Source: Thalassia testudinum (taxonomy: Eukaryota; Streptophyta; Magnoliopsida; Alismatales; Hydrocharitaceae). Taken from it: a stretch of 64,000 nucleotides of DNA. Position 1 is the first letter of the stretch. The number at the start of each line of letters is the position of its first letter. Of this stretch, positions 1 through 11,030 are shown one piece after another. The notes under the pieces are model-generated. The model worked only from the letters and a program-made list of their open reading frames with translations. It had not been told where the DNA came from and did not search any database. A program made the translations under genes and the position numbers. The stretch spans positions 2,692,501-2,756,500 of the forward strand of contig JAZHRO010000012.1 in assembly GCA_037157565.1 (NCBI GenBank), in the 5' to 3' direction.

Positions 1-715
1 CTCTCTCTCAGCACTCTCTCGCTCTATCTCTGCACACACACATACACACACACTCACACTCTCGCACACACACACTCTCACTTATATATTATTATATACT
101 TATCTATATATACATATACATATATATATTTATATATATATATATTTATATACATATATATATATATTTATATGTATACATATAGTAGTACCTATATACT
201 TAAGTTTTAGTATACATACATACATATATATATATATCTATATACTTATATATACATATATATTTACATATACACATATACTTATACACATAGATATATA
301 TATATATACATATATCTATACATATATTAGTACTTATATAACTATGTATTAGTCTATATACATACATATATATATACATATATATACATCTATATACTTA
401 TATATATACATATATATACACATATACTTATACATACATACATACATACATACATATCTATCTATATAACTATATATACATATATATATATACATATCTA
501 TCTACATATATCTATATACATATATTACTATATATATATATTTACATCTATATAGTTATATATACATACTTATACATATATATATATATATCTATACATA
601 TATCTATCTATACATATACTCATATATATATATACATATATATACCTATATATTTATAACCATATATATATATAGATATATTTACATATATACATATATA
701 TATATTTTCACATTA
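1..715. repeat. CT/CA and (TA)n/(CATA)n microsatellite block
   Basis: The first 90 bases are CT- and CA-rich short repeats. From about 85 to 715 the sequence is almost only TATA, CATA and TACA words. No coding frame of substance is present. It is simple-sequence DNA and the longest low-complexity stretch in the window. Confidence 0.95.
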
Positions 716-1220
716 CTTACCATACGTGGTATCGTGGGAATATCTGCAGCAGTTGCTGATATTCCCCGATACACGCATACAAAAAGTGTGGTCACACACA
801 TTTTCCACCATCCATCCTACACTCCACACAGCACCTCGTCCTGTTGGTTGCGTCTTTTTAGACGACAACCGACACGACACCGTGCTACACTCCATCTTTG
901 CCTCCACCCCCACCCCTTTATACATATATAGTATATACATATATATATATTATATTTACTTTATTTCTATTTCTCTTGCATGCCCATAAAAAGATAAAAA
1001 AAAATATAAAAGAGAAAAGATAATCTTTGACTTGTAGGTACTTCGTCTTGCGAATAGCAAGACCCATTTTGGAACCCTGATTTGGCTCAAAGCCAAGAAC
1101 TTAATTTTGAGGGTGTGCCTTGAGGACCAAGATTATCAGAAAAAAAATCTAAATAGAAAAAACACCAAAAACACAATAAATGAACGGAAGAGACTCGTTG
1201 TAGGAAAGGCATAGAAACTT
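716..1220. other. Unassigned sequence, no gene seen
   Basis: Mixed sequence with short unrelated frames in several phases and AT-rich patches at 920-1020. I see no conserved motif, terminal repeat or RNA gene here. Confidence 0.6.
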
Positions 1221-1270
1221 GACTTGTAACCCCACTTCCCTGAGTTCGACCCTGGGCCTAAAAGTGACCA
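1221..1270 (+). repeat. Possible R/U5 fragment of an Athila/Tat-type LTR
   Basis: The words ttccctgagttcgaccctgg resemble a block in the Athila-type LTRs of this window. In A and E that block reads, on their coding strand, as 'tccctgtgga(c/t)acgacc' and 'tccctatggatacgacc'. A similar block occurs at 55070-55095. This suggests an old plus-strand LTR fragment. No LTR ends are visible, so the call is weak. Confidence 0.3.
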
Positions 1271-1555
1271 AGATAAAATCAAGTAGGCTAGGAAAAAAAA
1301 ATTTGTAAAGAGATGGTTAGGCTCGATTTAGGTTAACCACTATACACACTTCAATGATAAAATCACCATATTAACACACCTATCCATGCCCGACCTCCAA
1401 GCAGCCGCAGTGATATAAGAGTAAAAAGTGATGTTGGCTTATCGCCTTCAAGTCACTAGGGTCAGGTCCCTATCACGTCCTTGCCTGTGCTAACACCTTG
1501 CGGGTCTGGGCTTGATTCGATTACCTGGATGCCCGATTTTGGTCTGTCTTGGTTC
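1271..1555. other. Unassigned sequence
   Basis: No frame, repeat or terminal motif that I can assign. It may continue the LTR-like fragment just before it, because a second 'caggtccctatcac' word occurs at 1463-1476. Confidence 0.4.
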
Positions 1556-1797
1556 GTTTGTCTGAGAAGGGAAGAAGAGAAAAAGAGAAGAGAACGGGGG
1601 GGTTTTGCTCTGAGGAGGTTTGGCTGACACTTAGCCAAAATTAAGGAACCTTCCCCCTTTGCGTGAAGAAGAAGAAAAGAAGAGGAGCCACACAAGCGAA
1701 GAAGAAAGAAGAAGAAGAAGAGAAGAAGAAGGAAAGCAAGAAGAAGAAGAAGAAGAGAAGGAAAGCAAGAAGAAGTAGAAGAAGAAATCATACGTTT
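1556..1797. repeat. Purine-rich (GAA)n low-complexity tract
   Basis: GAAGAAGAA-type runs at about 1660-1795, preceded by a looser GA-rich stretch. The complementary strand gives a serine/leucine/phenylalanine-rich frame of 115 codons that is only a product of the repeat. Confidence 0.8.
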
Positions 1798-2173
1798 AAG
1801 ACATCTCATTAGATATTCAGATGGCTGAGATCATTTCATATATATATCTATTGAATTCTTTTTGCCATTATTGTAGGGAGTAATTGGTGATTCAAATCAC
1901 CATTTTACTCTATTCTTTTTGCAGTCTGATACTTGATCCTATTGCTACATTACTCTGAATCAATTTCTGATTACAATTTCATATCTTTATTGTTTTAAAT
2001 TGCAATTTTGAGAGCTGAATTCCTATTTGCTCCCAGCGAATGACCTTGAACTTTTTCGAGTAATAAATTTTATCTGTTTGAGTGGTACTTTGGCTATATT
2101 ACAACGAAGCAATTTTAAAACATCGATTTATCGCTCCAACAGTGTCACTCCAAATCTTGAATGTAGGTTTCTT
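1798..2173. other. Region beyond the E reading frame, end of E not found
   Basis: This AT-rich stretch lies where the 3' untranslated region and 3' LTR of element E would be expected, since E runs on the minus strand. I see no copy of E's LTR start (TGAAAAGATGG) or of its CTTATCA end here, so E appears truncated on this side. Confidence 0.4.
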
Positions 2174-3663
2174 TCATAATTTGTCCCCCTCAACTGTCAA
2201 TTCATCATTCACCCGAGGTTTAAATTCATCTAACATTTCCGCAGATCCCTTGGGGCACTCTATCTGAGCTAAAATGTTCCTAATTGTATCATCAGACTCC
2301 TCAGATAGGTGAATTTCTTTAGGGTTAGGTTCCCTAAGGGTGGGCTTGAGTTCCATCTCGTGATCAGAAAGGAGGGCAGGATTAACAACTTGACTTTGGC
2401 CCACTTCATCAAATGTGACGAAAATACTTTCATCTGGGTCGAGGTCTTCCAATGGTACCATCATTCCCTTCTTTTGACTCCAATATAATTCAGGTGGATA
2501 CTCAACTTGATCATCATCTTCCTCGGGTTGCCACCTTTCTTCATCAAATGTATAGCCACTTTCATACATATCATCTTCCCACTTAAGGCGTGGACCTCTC
2601 AAGGAAGTGTCATCTAGCAGGGAGGTTTCAAAATATATCCTTGAAAAGTAGCTATTCTACCTTACATAATCCCCAAAATTCCCTTCCATCTTAAGGTGTG
2701 GCTCTCCCACAGGAGATGCATCTAGCGTAGAGGGGTGCACGTCATCCTCAATGGGGTAGATTGGGTGGCTAATTTCTTCTTTTTCTTGTTGGCCTGCTCT
2801 CGAAGATTCTCCTAATAATTTGATCATTTCATCTTGCATTTTCTGTATTTCCATCTTCAAGGAGGAGTGGTCATCATTACTATCAGGAGAGAAATTAGGC
2901 TTAGGCTTCCTAAGAGTTTCTGTCCAACCATTATAATCATTTAGGGAGGGTAGGTTGGGTATTTGTATGGTGTGTGGGATATTGGGCAAGGAAAATCCCA
3001 CTCCTAGGTTCTGCTCACTAATTTGGGACTTAACTAGGCCAATACTCCTATAGTAGGAGTAAAAGGGATCCCAATGATTGTCATTATGTCCATCAAAGGA
3101 TGGACCATCTCGGCGTATGGGATCAAAGATCGTAGAGTGAGGGTTGAGAGTTTGTGCCTGCGGATCTTACTTAGCCACAAACACAAGATCAAGTGTGATA
3201 TCGATTGTAATAAAAATATGGCACAAAAAGAACAATCCCACAATATACACAAAGATTTATAGTGGAAACCCCTATGGGTAAAAACCACTACCTAAGCCTC
3301 CCAGCTTAGGATTTTCCCAACTAGGCAATGCTAGTCAATCCACTAACGTATCACTTAAACGAGGGTGGCACAACCTTTTACAAACCACTTCTCTTTTTAT
3401 CCTGAAGAGAAGCAAAAATAATAACAATAATAGATTTCTCCCAACAGCTTGGGATCCGTAATCAAAGCAACAAGTAAAATAAAATAATATAATCCCATGG
3501 AACCTCAAGGAAAGTCAAATCAGATTTTTGCAAAGGTCGAATCGAAGTGCTTTGGAGGGAGTGAAAACAGAAGTGCAGAACACTTTGAGAGAAAGCACGA
3601 GAGTAGATTTTCTATATGGATTTCTCTTTGAAAGTGTTTTTTAAAATGAGGGGTGTGGAGCCC

Positions 3664-3671
3664 TATTTATA
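3664..3671 (-). promoter_or_regulatory. TATA box of the copia-type solo LTR
   Basis: TATAAATA on the minus strand, downstream (in LTR direction) of the palindrome array. The same spacing logic is seen in the G LTR. Confidence 0.6.
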
Positions 3672-3719
3672 GGTGAAAACAGAGCATATTTGGAATGTTG
3701 AGAAAAATCATTTGAACCA

Positions 3720-3980
3720 AATTGGTCGATCAATTTACTTAATTGATTGATCAATTTTCATTTGGTCGATCAATTAACTTAATTGGTCGATCAATTTTCA
3801 TTTTGGTCGATCAATTAACTTAATTGGTTGATCAATTACTGATCGATCAAATATTTAATTGGTCAATCAATTATGGGAAAATCGGATTTGATCGTTAGGA
3901 AAATTTGGTCGATCAATATTCTTATTTTGATCGATCAATTGATTTGATCGATCAATTCTAATATTTTGGTTGATCAACAC
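3720..3980. repeat. Tandem array of TCGATCAA-type palindromes in U3
   Basis: About ten copies of GGTCGATCAATT or close variants, arranged as roughly 40-46 base units with AACTTAATTGG or TTTCATTT spacers. The core TTGATCGATCAA is self-complementary. The array lies upstream of the TATA box of this LTR. Confidence 0.85.
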
Positions 3981-4253
3981 TATCTAGATGTTTATTTTAT
4001 GATTTAGAAAGGTTTGCCTTTAATCCTGAGGTTCCTTATAGTAATTCTTAACTTAAGAAATATAAAAGAATTACATTGACTAAAGATAATCTTCACTTTG
4101 ATCCATATGGAGGATGGTTGACTTGATTCGTGCGAGCGTGATCCTGAAAGATTAGTTTACAATAAAACATAATTTTGTTTCATCAAAACAGAGGTACTTA
4201 CATGGGTAAGGGTGTGGGCAAGAGGTAAAAGGATGGAAGTCAGGGCGATCCAT

Positions 4254-5567
4254 TCAAACTCACACCCAAGTCAGATTCTTCCCAATACAAACACAAATCA
4301 AAGGACTTTTTAGGTCTTTACCCATTTAGGCATTTGGTTTTAAGTTAGATTGTAGGTGACAATACAATTTGTTTAATCAATTTATGCACCTATTGTCGAC
4401 CTACGAAATGCCTAAAAAGATGTAGTTGGAACTTAGGAGCTCTTCCCTAAAGTTCAAATGGTAAGGTACTCCAAGGATGGAAGATCGAGGGATGCAAGTA
4501 GGCTTAAGCCTTCCTTTGAAGCTTTGCTTTCGCGGTGCTTCTTAACTACCCTAAAAAATTCGTGATAGGGTATCCCCCTCCGTGGAGTTATGTAACCTTT
4601 GATCTTAAGTTTCAAGCACTTTGAAACCAACGGTAGGAGGGTTCTTTCCTAGCAACTCAAAAACCTAGTAATGTCTAAATGCGTGCCTTGGTGCATAATC
4701 ATACACGTGTGCATTCACCGTAAAATTTTTAGTTGAGTTTTGTGAATGGCACGACAAGTTCTCAATTCAAGTCCTTGGTTTTTAATGTTCCTCCTTTAGT
4801 TAAAGTCCTTTTTCAAGAAAAATATGTGACCACTTGTTAGATCTTTTCAATTCAATTAGGTGGTTTTGCAATTAAATCCAGATGCAAATGCATGAACAAG
4901 ATAGAATGCAAGGAAAAGAAAACGTACCTTGCCTCCAGCGATCAGCAATGATATGCAAGAATGCATGCAATGCGGAAAATCAAGTCTAGATGTTGCTCAT
5001 TCACACCTAAATGGTCATCCTAGGGGTAGGCAGCTTCTAGAAGGTTGCTCATGCTCTTTTTTTTTATGTCTTATATCTAACCTAGTTATGCACAAACAAG
5101 AAAAATAAAATTAATCCACGAAAGAAAATAAAAACCTAAGTCCAAATAAATGGGAACAGACTCTCGCAAAAATTTACCCAACAAGGGCCTAAAACAAAAT
5201 CGGGGAACAAATCCCTAAAAATGTATCCTAGAGCAAGCGTCTCAAACCAAATGTGCAAGGAAAATTAAGTCTAAAGTCTAAATCCTACTTTAATCAAATC
5301 AATAACTAAATGTGCGAAGATGATCATCACGTCCTTGTCCTTCCTCTCCTGGCAATCTAGTTCCTTGCAAGGTGGCTCGAACAATTTCTCCTCTGGTGAC
5401 GTCAAGGGTCACCTCTCACAATGATTGGTGTGATGGTGAGTCGTAGAATGTGTGTCACAGAATGTATGCACTCGCACTAGAACAAAAAGATCCAGAGTTA
5501 AATATGCTTCCAAAATTTAAATCAATGTGAACAAATGAATGAATGCGATTTTATTAAGCCTGTTGCC
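4254..5567 (-). other. Leader (5' untranslated region) of element E
   Basis: This non-coding stretch lies between E's PBS and its reading frame. Part of it (about 4450-4610) is related to the leader of A at 15510-15640: both share 'gggatgcaagtaggc..aagccttcctttga' and 'tccccctccgtggagt' blocks. That relation places E in the same Athila-type group as A. No gene is seen. Confidence 0.65.
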
Positions 5568-5585
5568 TCCCCAACAATGGTGCCA
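5568..5585 (-). promoter_or_regulatory. Primer-binding site of E (Asp-tRNA type, decayed)
   Basis: On the minus strand this reads TGGCACCATTGTTGGGGA. It lies two bases inside the LTR boundary at 5588. It matches the Athila/Tat Asp-type site TGGCGCCGTTGCCGGGGA with a few transitions. Confidence 0.65.
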
Positions 5586-5587
5586 TT

Positions 5588-6481
5588 TGAAAAGATGGTT
5601 TTCGCTTTCATTTCGCACATAAAATGTCGCATTGACGTAGTATCAAAGTGGTGGAAAACTGCTAATCAAAACAATAAAAATTAACCACTCAAAAGAGCAG
5701 GTCGTATCCATAGGGAAGCACAGACCAATAAATCCTTTAATTAATTTCACATAAAATCATGCCCAAGAAAAATAGATTGCAAGATAATCAAATGCTAATG
5801 TCTTTGTGATAAGCCATCCCCTCATCACCTAAACCTTGAGAATAAGAAGAAATTAAAGTGCACGCATGCAATGAGCTCAGAATAAATTAATATCACAAAA
5901 TAATGCAGTAGTGCTTTCAACCGAAAATTCTTCACCCCAACTAATCCCCCCTCTCCTGTAGCAAAATAGGGGAGGTGGGTTTCCTTGCTCGCGTGCACAT
6001 GGGGAGCAGCGGCTAGAGATGTGGCTCATCGAAGGAGTAGGGATAGCGGAGAGGAGTCCGATGGTGGTGGTTGCACGGCGAAGGGTGGCCAGAGTTGTCG
6101 CCGGTGAGAAGGAAGTCATCGGCAGTGGTGGGTGTTCACCGACGTGCGCGGACTGCTGGAGAGCTTGCCGCGGGAGTAGGTGAATTCTTGAGGGCGAGGC
6201 GAGGTCGATAGCATCAACGGAATGGAGTTTTGTGGTCAGATGAGGCGGCTGCGTGTGGAGATGGACGACCAGTGTTGGGTTCTTCTTGGAGAAGAAGAAT
6301 AGTGTTGAAGAAGAAGATGATGGCATCGGCGAGGGTGGTGCACATGGTGGTGGTGCGCAGAGGTGTGGCCTCATGGTGAAGCTGGTGGTGCATGCGGCTG
6401 TGCCCTATTGTAGGTATGAGAGGACGACGGGGTTCGGACCTTTGTGCGTGGGCAGTAGGGGGTGGAGAGATGAAGAGGGGG
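5588..6481 (-). repeat. Element E 5' LTR, part 1
   Basis: It begins TGAAAAGATGGTTTTCGC on the plus strand, closely like the A LTR start TGAAAGATGACTTTTCGC. It runs to 6481, where A is inserted. The same LTR continues at 40367-41112 and 51432-51484, giving about 1.69 kb in total, close to the 1.76 kb of A's LTR. The long C-rich minus frames at 5877-6374 are composition artefacts. Confidence 0.7.
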
Positions 6482-8237
6482 TGATAGACGACTTTTTGCT
6501 TTGCGTTATAATATTTAAGTGGTGGAAAAATCGACTGATAAAAAATAATGAAAATAACCACTTGCAGAAGAGCGGGTCGTGTCCACAGGGAGGTAATTAT
6601 GCAATAAATACTTAATTATTTAATGTTATTTTGGATAGTGCGAAATCCCTATTCAAATCTGACTTAAAATGTGAAGGAAAGTAGATTTGCAATAACTTAA
6701 AAAGATAAAGGTATATGTGCAGTTTTCTCTCACAAAAATCCTTAATAAATTTATGATGAATTTATGCAATTTTCACGTGATGTGTACTAGAGAAAATTAG
6801 TACTTAAGTTAAGCCCAAAAATCAATCTTCAAACTAGTGAATATCAATATCATGCAATTATAAGGAACTATGAGTGTTCAAGTGCAATTCTGCCACAATA
6901 TAATAATAATAAATAAAATCAAATTATGTGGTAGTGGCACTGAATGTAAATTTTAATTGGTGTGAAAACAGAGCATTCTTGCTCTCTCCTCCTCGCGATG
7001 GAAAGAGAGAACCGGTGGGACTTTGGAGAGGCTCAGGAGGATGGCGAGGACGAGGGCTCTCCGGTGGTGGCAGTGGCGTGGCCGGAGGTGGTTGGAGATG
7101 GCCGACAGAGGTGGTTGGAGAGCCGGCCTGTTGGCTCTGTTGAAGGATGAAGGTGCACGCAGTGCCTGCGGCTGGTGGCGTGCGAGCGTGCGCGCGCTGA
7201 TGCATACCCGTGCAGGCGAGGCGGGTGCTCTGCACGTAGCGCCTGTGGCTGGTGGCGTGCGGGCGCGTTGCTGCAGTGCGGTGCAGGAGCGGGAAGTCGG
7301 TGCGCTTGCAGATGGAGCGGGTGAGCGGTGGGGCTTGCGGACGTGCCAGCAGGGTGGAGAGGCGAGCGGTTGGGTGCGCTGGAGTGGTAGGAGGAAGGCG
7401 CGCGAGCGATGAGAGGGTGCTGTGAGGGGGAGGCGGTCTGCACGCAGCGCCTGCAGTTGGCTGCTTGCAGGCTTGGTGCACTGGAGATGGGAGGAAGGCG
7501 CGTGGGCAGGCGCTTGCAGAGGTTGGAGTGGCTGCTGGAAGGCTTGGTGCACGCCTGTGATGCGGTGCAGGGCTGGCTGGAGATGGGTGAGCAGGTGGTT
7601 GCTAAGGTGGATGGAGATCTGGTGATGGCGGGTGCAGGCAAAGGTGGCGTGAGTGCCTGCAGCAGGGGAGAGGTGCGCGGTTGGGTGGATGCACCTGCTG
7701 TGGAGTGGGTTCTGTGCGTGCGGTGAAGGCAGGTGCGGTGACTGCAGGGCCGGCTGGAGATGGCACACGCCTGTGGGCACGCAAGGTGGAGGGTCGCTCA
7801 AGCCAAGGATCCACAGTGTCCGCTGGGTAGTTCCCCGCATGGTGGAAGATGAAAAATCCCCGTTCTTCTCTCCACCTCCTCTCTTTTAACTCCTCTCTCT
7901 CCCCACGTGTGTGAGTTAAGGGATTTTCAAATCCTTTAACTATTTCTAGCCTCGTTTGTTGAGGGAGGGCAGCGGAAGATTAACCCCATGTGCGGCGAGG
8001 GAGGGGGAAAGAGTCGCGGCTGTTATGTGTTGGGGAAATTTATCCCCCCACCCTTGTTCTTTCTGAATATTATTACCTGCACATGAAAACAACAAAATCA
8101 TTAAGTTATAGAATGTTATAAACTTAAATCATGATGCGTACAAATATTCTACACCTTAATTGCAATTATTAACACACCTAAATTGTACGATTAAAGATAC
8201 TTAGGCTTAATATTAGTCCATTTTAATGGACTCATCA
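6482..8237 (-). repeat. Element A 3' LTR
   Basis: In plus orientation it runs TGATAGACGACTTTTTGC ... GGACTCATCA. It matches the other copy at 35891-37099 plus 39806-40361. The centre (about 6960-7860) is very G-rich on the plus strand and stop-poor on both strands, giving long overlapping frames. I treat these as non-coding. The end at 8216-8231 is a small hairpin. Confidence 0.9.
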
Positions 8238-8250
8238 AATACCCCCATGC
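8238..8250 (-). promoter_or_regulatory. Polypurine tract of A
   Basis: On the minus strand it reads GCATGGGGGTATT and directly abuts the 3' LTR. D has the matching GCATGGGGGTG at 23880-23870. Confidence 0.75.
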
Positions 8251-9800
8251 CTAAGATTTGCTAATCCCTAGCAAAAATGAAAAATAATAGAAATAATAAG
8301 AAGATTTCTTCTTTTCTTATTTCAATACTTTAGAAATCCAGACAAATGTGAAGTGCTGATAGCCTAGGTAATAGATCCAAGTGAAAGAGCCGACTCGCAT
8401 TGGGAGTTCGTACATCACCCTTGGCAAAAATTTCTATCGAGATAGGCAACTATTTCCCTCGGGGATAAAGCAGACGATAATCTGTAATTTGACCCCGGCG
8501 TTTGGCTTAGGTAGGAGATATCGAGTTGAATGGATTTATATTTGGTGGCACACACTCATCTGGTGCTACATATAGTCTAGAATCGTAGACTCTAGATCTC
8601 TAGACTATTAGATAAGTCAACTCTGAGAGAGGCTACACAATTGTGCTCTCTTGATGTTCTTGGGCACTCTCTCTTTTCTTTCTTTCTGAGATCACGAATC
8701 TCGCCAGATTTAGAAATTGTACTCACTATTTGGTGGCCTCACATGGCATCCACACTTCAATTAAAGTCCTAATAACTCTACAACTAAGTTAGAGTCCTCA
8801 ACCAGTATTTGGGCGATCAGAAATACTAAAAGGTAGGTATGGGTCATATTTGGTGGAACACAAAAGGTGCTTTGTTGCCTCAGAAACAATATTACATTAG
8901 AAACTTGGATTTTTTTTTTTTCAATATAACTATTTCTTCTTTTTCTTCTTTTTCTACTTCCTTTTCAATCAATTTTTTTTTTCTTGTTTTTGTTTCTTTT
9001 TCAATCAACACAACACGATACGGATTTTTATTTATGAGGCATTATTAGGGATGATGATGGTCAAGAGGAAGTTGTGTGGCTTATTTGGTGGAAGTGCCTA
9101 TTCTCGGCACCAGGAAGGAATGGATAGGACAAGCGTATTTCTGACCTTTGACACTATTACCCTCCATCAGCTGAGGACTTTATGAAGGACGGTCGTAACC
9201 ATCCACCATAGTTATAGCTTTATTAAGACTCAATCTTTGTGTATCTGCCTTATGTGGTGACTCTTAGGAATTCACTCAAAGTACGTACACAGGAATAGAG
9301 AGTGAAAACTATGCCTAACTCTGAAGTATCATCATCTAATTATCCAAAACTTAAGAGTCCTTGCACTGACTTAGCGCACCAGTAATCTTTCTACTTTTTC
9401 TCACAACTAGGAGGTGGATTTCTTAGAAGATAGTATGCTTGACTCTCTATGAACTGTCCAAGGGTTCAGTGGACTACAAATGTTTATTGGTTTTCCCCAA
9501 GGATCCATTACCAAGTCTACGTGCACGTGAAATAAATGTACTGGATTCTAAACTTAAGAAATAATTCCAGAAGAAAAACCTCCAATAACAAAGGTATTTT
9601 GCTAGGGACTAACCCAATCAGCTAAAGAATTTTCTTTTTAATATATATAAATATGTATGCAAATATTTATAAATGCTATAAACACTATAAACACTATAAA
9701 CATTCTCAGGTTATATCCCCCCATGCCTAAGACTGACAATGTCCTCATTGGAAACATATAGACATAGAAGAATATCACCTGAGGTGGAGAGTGGGAGGAG
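8251..9800 (-). other. Element A 3' untranslated region
   Basis: About 1.55 kb between the integrase stop and the PPT, with no long frame and no env-like domain. It contains T-rich runs at 8909-9000 and a 9-bp inverted repeat (TAGTCTAGA at 8573-8581, TCTAGACTA at 8599-8607). Confidence 0.7.
9715..9727 (-). promoter_or_regulatory. Second, internal polypurine-tract-like site of A
   Basis: On the minus strand it reads GGCATGGGGGGAT, nearly identical to the terminal PPT, and lies about 75 bases after the integrase stop. D has the same arrangement at 25096-25108, with a shared 'atgtcctcat' word next to it. Confidence 0.5.
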
Positions 9801-10888
9801 CTAAGGCTCCTCAAGCCATAGTGTGTCCAAAACCTGGCCATCTGAAAGAGTAATATACGGTTTAAGTCGCTGGCCATTTACTTTAAAGTTTGCACCTGAA
9901 ATAGGGTTCCTGATCTCTACAGCTCCATGAGGGAAGGTATTGATAACAATGTATCGCCCATCCCAATGGGACTTGAGCTTTTCAGGAAATAATTTAAGTC
10001 TAGAATTGAAAAGCCAGACCCACTGGTTGGGCTCAAAAGTCTTTCTAATGATGTGCTTGTCATGGAAGACTTTTGTACGTTGCTTGTAAACTTGAGAAGT
10101 TTCATAAGCTTTATTACGAAGCTCCTCAAGCTCACTTAATTCTAACATACGTGCTTTTCCCGCTTTATCCAGATTTAAGTTAATGTTTTTAATGGCCCAA
10201 TAAGCTTTATGTTGGATTTCAACGGGAAGGTGGCACGCTTTTTCGTAGACAAGACGGAAAGGAGACATGCCCAAGGGAGTCTTATATGCAGTTCTGTAGG
10301 CCCAAAGTGCGTCATTTAGTATTTTATACCAATCTTTCCGATCAGGCCTGACAGTTTTTTCTAAAATTCACTTAATCACCCTATTAGACACTTCAACTTG
10401 TCCACTCGTTTGGGGATGATAAGGTGTGGCTATCATGTGGTTGACTCCCAAATTTTGGAGTAGTCTTGTGAAGTGTACATTCTTAAAGTGAGGTCCTCCA
10501 TCACTTATGATCATCCTTGGGCACCCATACTGAGAACTGATATTAGCCTTAACAAAGCCTAAGACCACGGAATGGTCATTGGTTCACGTGGGGATGGCTT
10601 CTATCCATTTTGATACATAGTCAACAGCCACAAGGATGTATTCATATCCGAAGGACACATGAAAGGGACCCATGAAGTCAATGCCCCAAATATCAAAAAT
10701 TTCAATAGGGAGGATAGGTTGTTGGAGCATCTCATCCCTTTTTCCAATGGTTCCCGTCTGCTGGCAACGTAGACATGCGCCCACGTACGTATGTGCATCT
10801 CGGAATAATGCGGGCCACCAAAAACTAGACTGAAGAACCTTATGAGTAGTCTTCTTCCCACTAAAATGTCTCCGACAGTGGAGGTCAT
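9801..10888 (-). pseudogene. Athila integrase (element A)
   Basis: Integrase inserts the cDNA copy into the host genome. The zinc-binding half shows a CLRCQ pair near 10770. The catalytic core shows DFMGPF (first Asp), SDGGPHF (second Asp, in the 10368-10568 part) and SGQVEVSNR (Glu). The C-terminal part (10274-9801) contains [17 protein letters not shown] and the GRYIV...NGQRLKPY end typical of Athila/Tat integrases. One phase is kept throughout, but stops interrupt it at about 10584 and 10368. It follows RNase H in the same phase, in the usual Ty3/gypsy order. It is not functional as it stands. Confidence 0.88.
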
Positions 10889-11030
10889 GGTAGAAACTCA
10901 GAACACTTCTTTGTTCCTCATCAGGGACGCAACAGCAAAACAGCTGGTCAGGGCCTATTCTAAAAAGCTCGGGTTCCTCCCAGTGATAAAATTTAGCGTT
11001 GGCGAGAAATCTGTCTCACTTCTGCTTGTC

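Larger units (their letters stand above)
3148..4190 (-). mobile_element. Solo LTR, Ty1-copia (SIRE-like) type
   Basis: Read on the minus strand it begins TGTTTTGATGAAAC at 4190, like SIRE-type LTRs, which carry a TTTTGATGATAAC word near their start. It contains a TATAAATA box (3671-3664), a repeat-rich U3, and near its end a conserved 'ccac(t/c)...aatctttgtgtat' block that also occurs in the G LTR at 54085-54105. The 3' boundary near 3148 (...CTCTCA) is inferred. The flanks are ACCTC and ACCCT on the minus strand, so the TSD is imperfect. Its removal restores the phase of E's reading frame, which supports it as an insertion. Confidence 0.65.
2174..4253 (-). pseudogene. Element E protein, unknown, split by a solo LTR
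   Basis: A minus-strand frame starts at an ATG at 4253-4251 (MDRPDFHPF). It is interrupted by a copia-type LTR (about 3148-4190) and resumes near 3147 to end at a stop at 2174. Leaving out the LTR and the target-site copy gives about 345 codons in one phase with a single amber stop (TAG, 2659-2657). The N-terminal third is rich in Asp, His, Tyr and Trp. The middle holds a short predicted coiled coil (around MEIQKMQDEMIKLL). The C-terminal half is very acidic and proline-containing. There is no zinc knuckle, protease, RT or integrase motif. Its place between an Asp-type PBS and the 3' side of an Athila-like element suggests a gag-position protein of a non-autonomous element. I do not recognise the family, so no function is assigned. 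Confidence 0.55.

Noticed and set aside
1228..1262. tRNA gene suggested by the word GAGTTCGACCCTGG (B-box-like)
   Set aside because: No cloverleaf, A-box or acceptor stem can be formed around it. The same word occurs in Athila-type LTR R/U5 regions of this window.
1462..1809. Leu/Phe/Ser-rich membrane-like protein of 115 codons (minus strand)
   Set aside because: The hydrophobic run is the translation of a (GAA)n repeat on the opposite strand.
5877..6374. Protein of 165 codons on the minus strand
   Set aside because: It lies in the E LTR and is explained by base composition. There is no homology and overlapping frames exist on both strands.
6953..7840. Proline/histidine/serine-rich protein of 295 codons on the minus strand
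   Set aside because: It lies in the LTR of element A, overlaps several other long frames in different phases, and follows from C-rich, stop-poor composition. Kept only as a low-interest finding.
8239..9800. Env-like gene expected in some Athila elements
   Set aside because: The region between integrase and the 3' LTR of A has no frame over about 80 codons and no transmembrane or envelope-like pattern.
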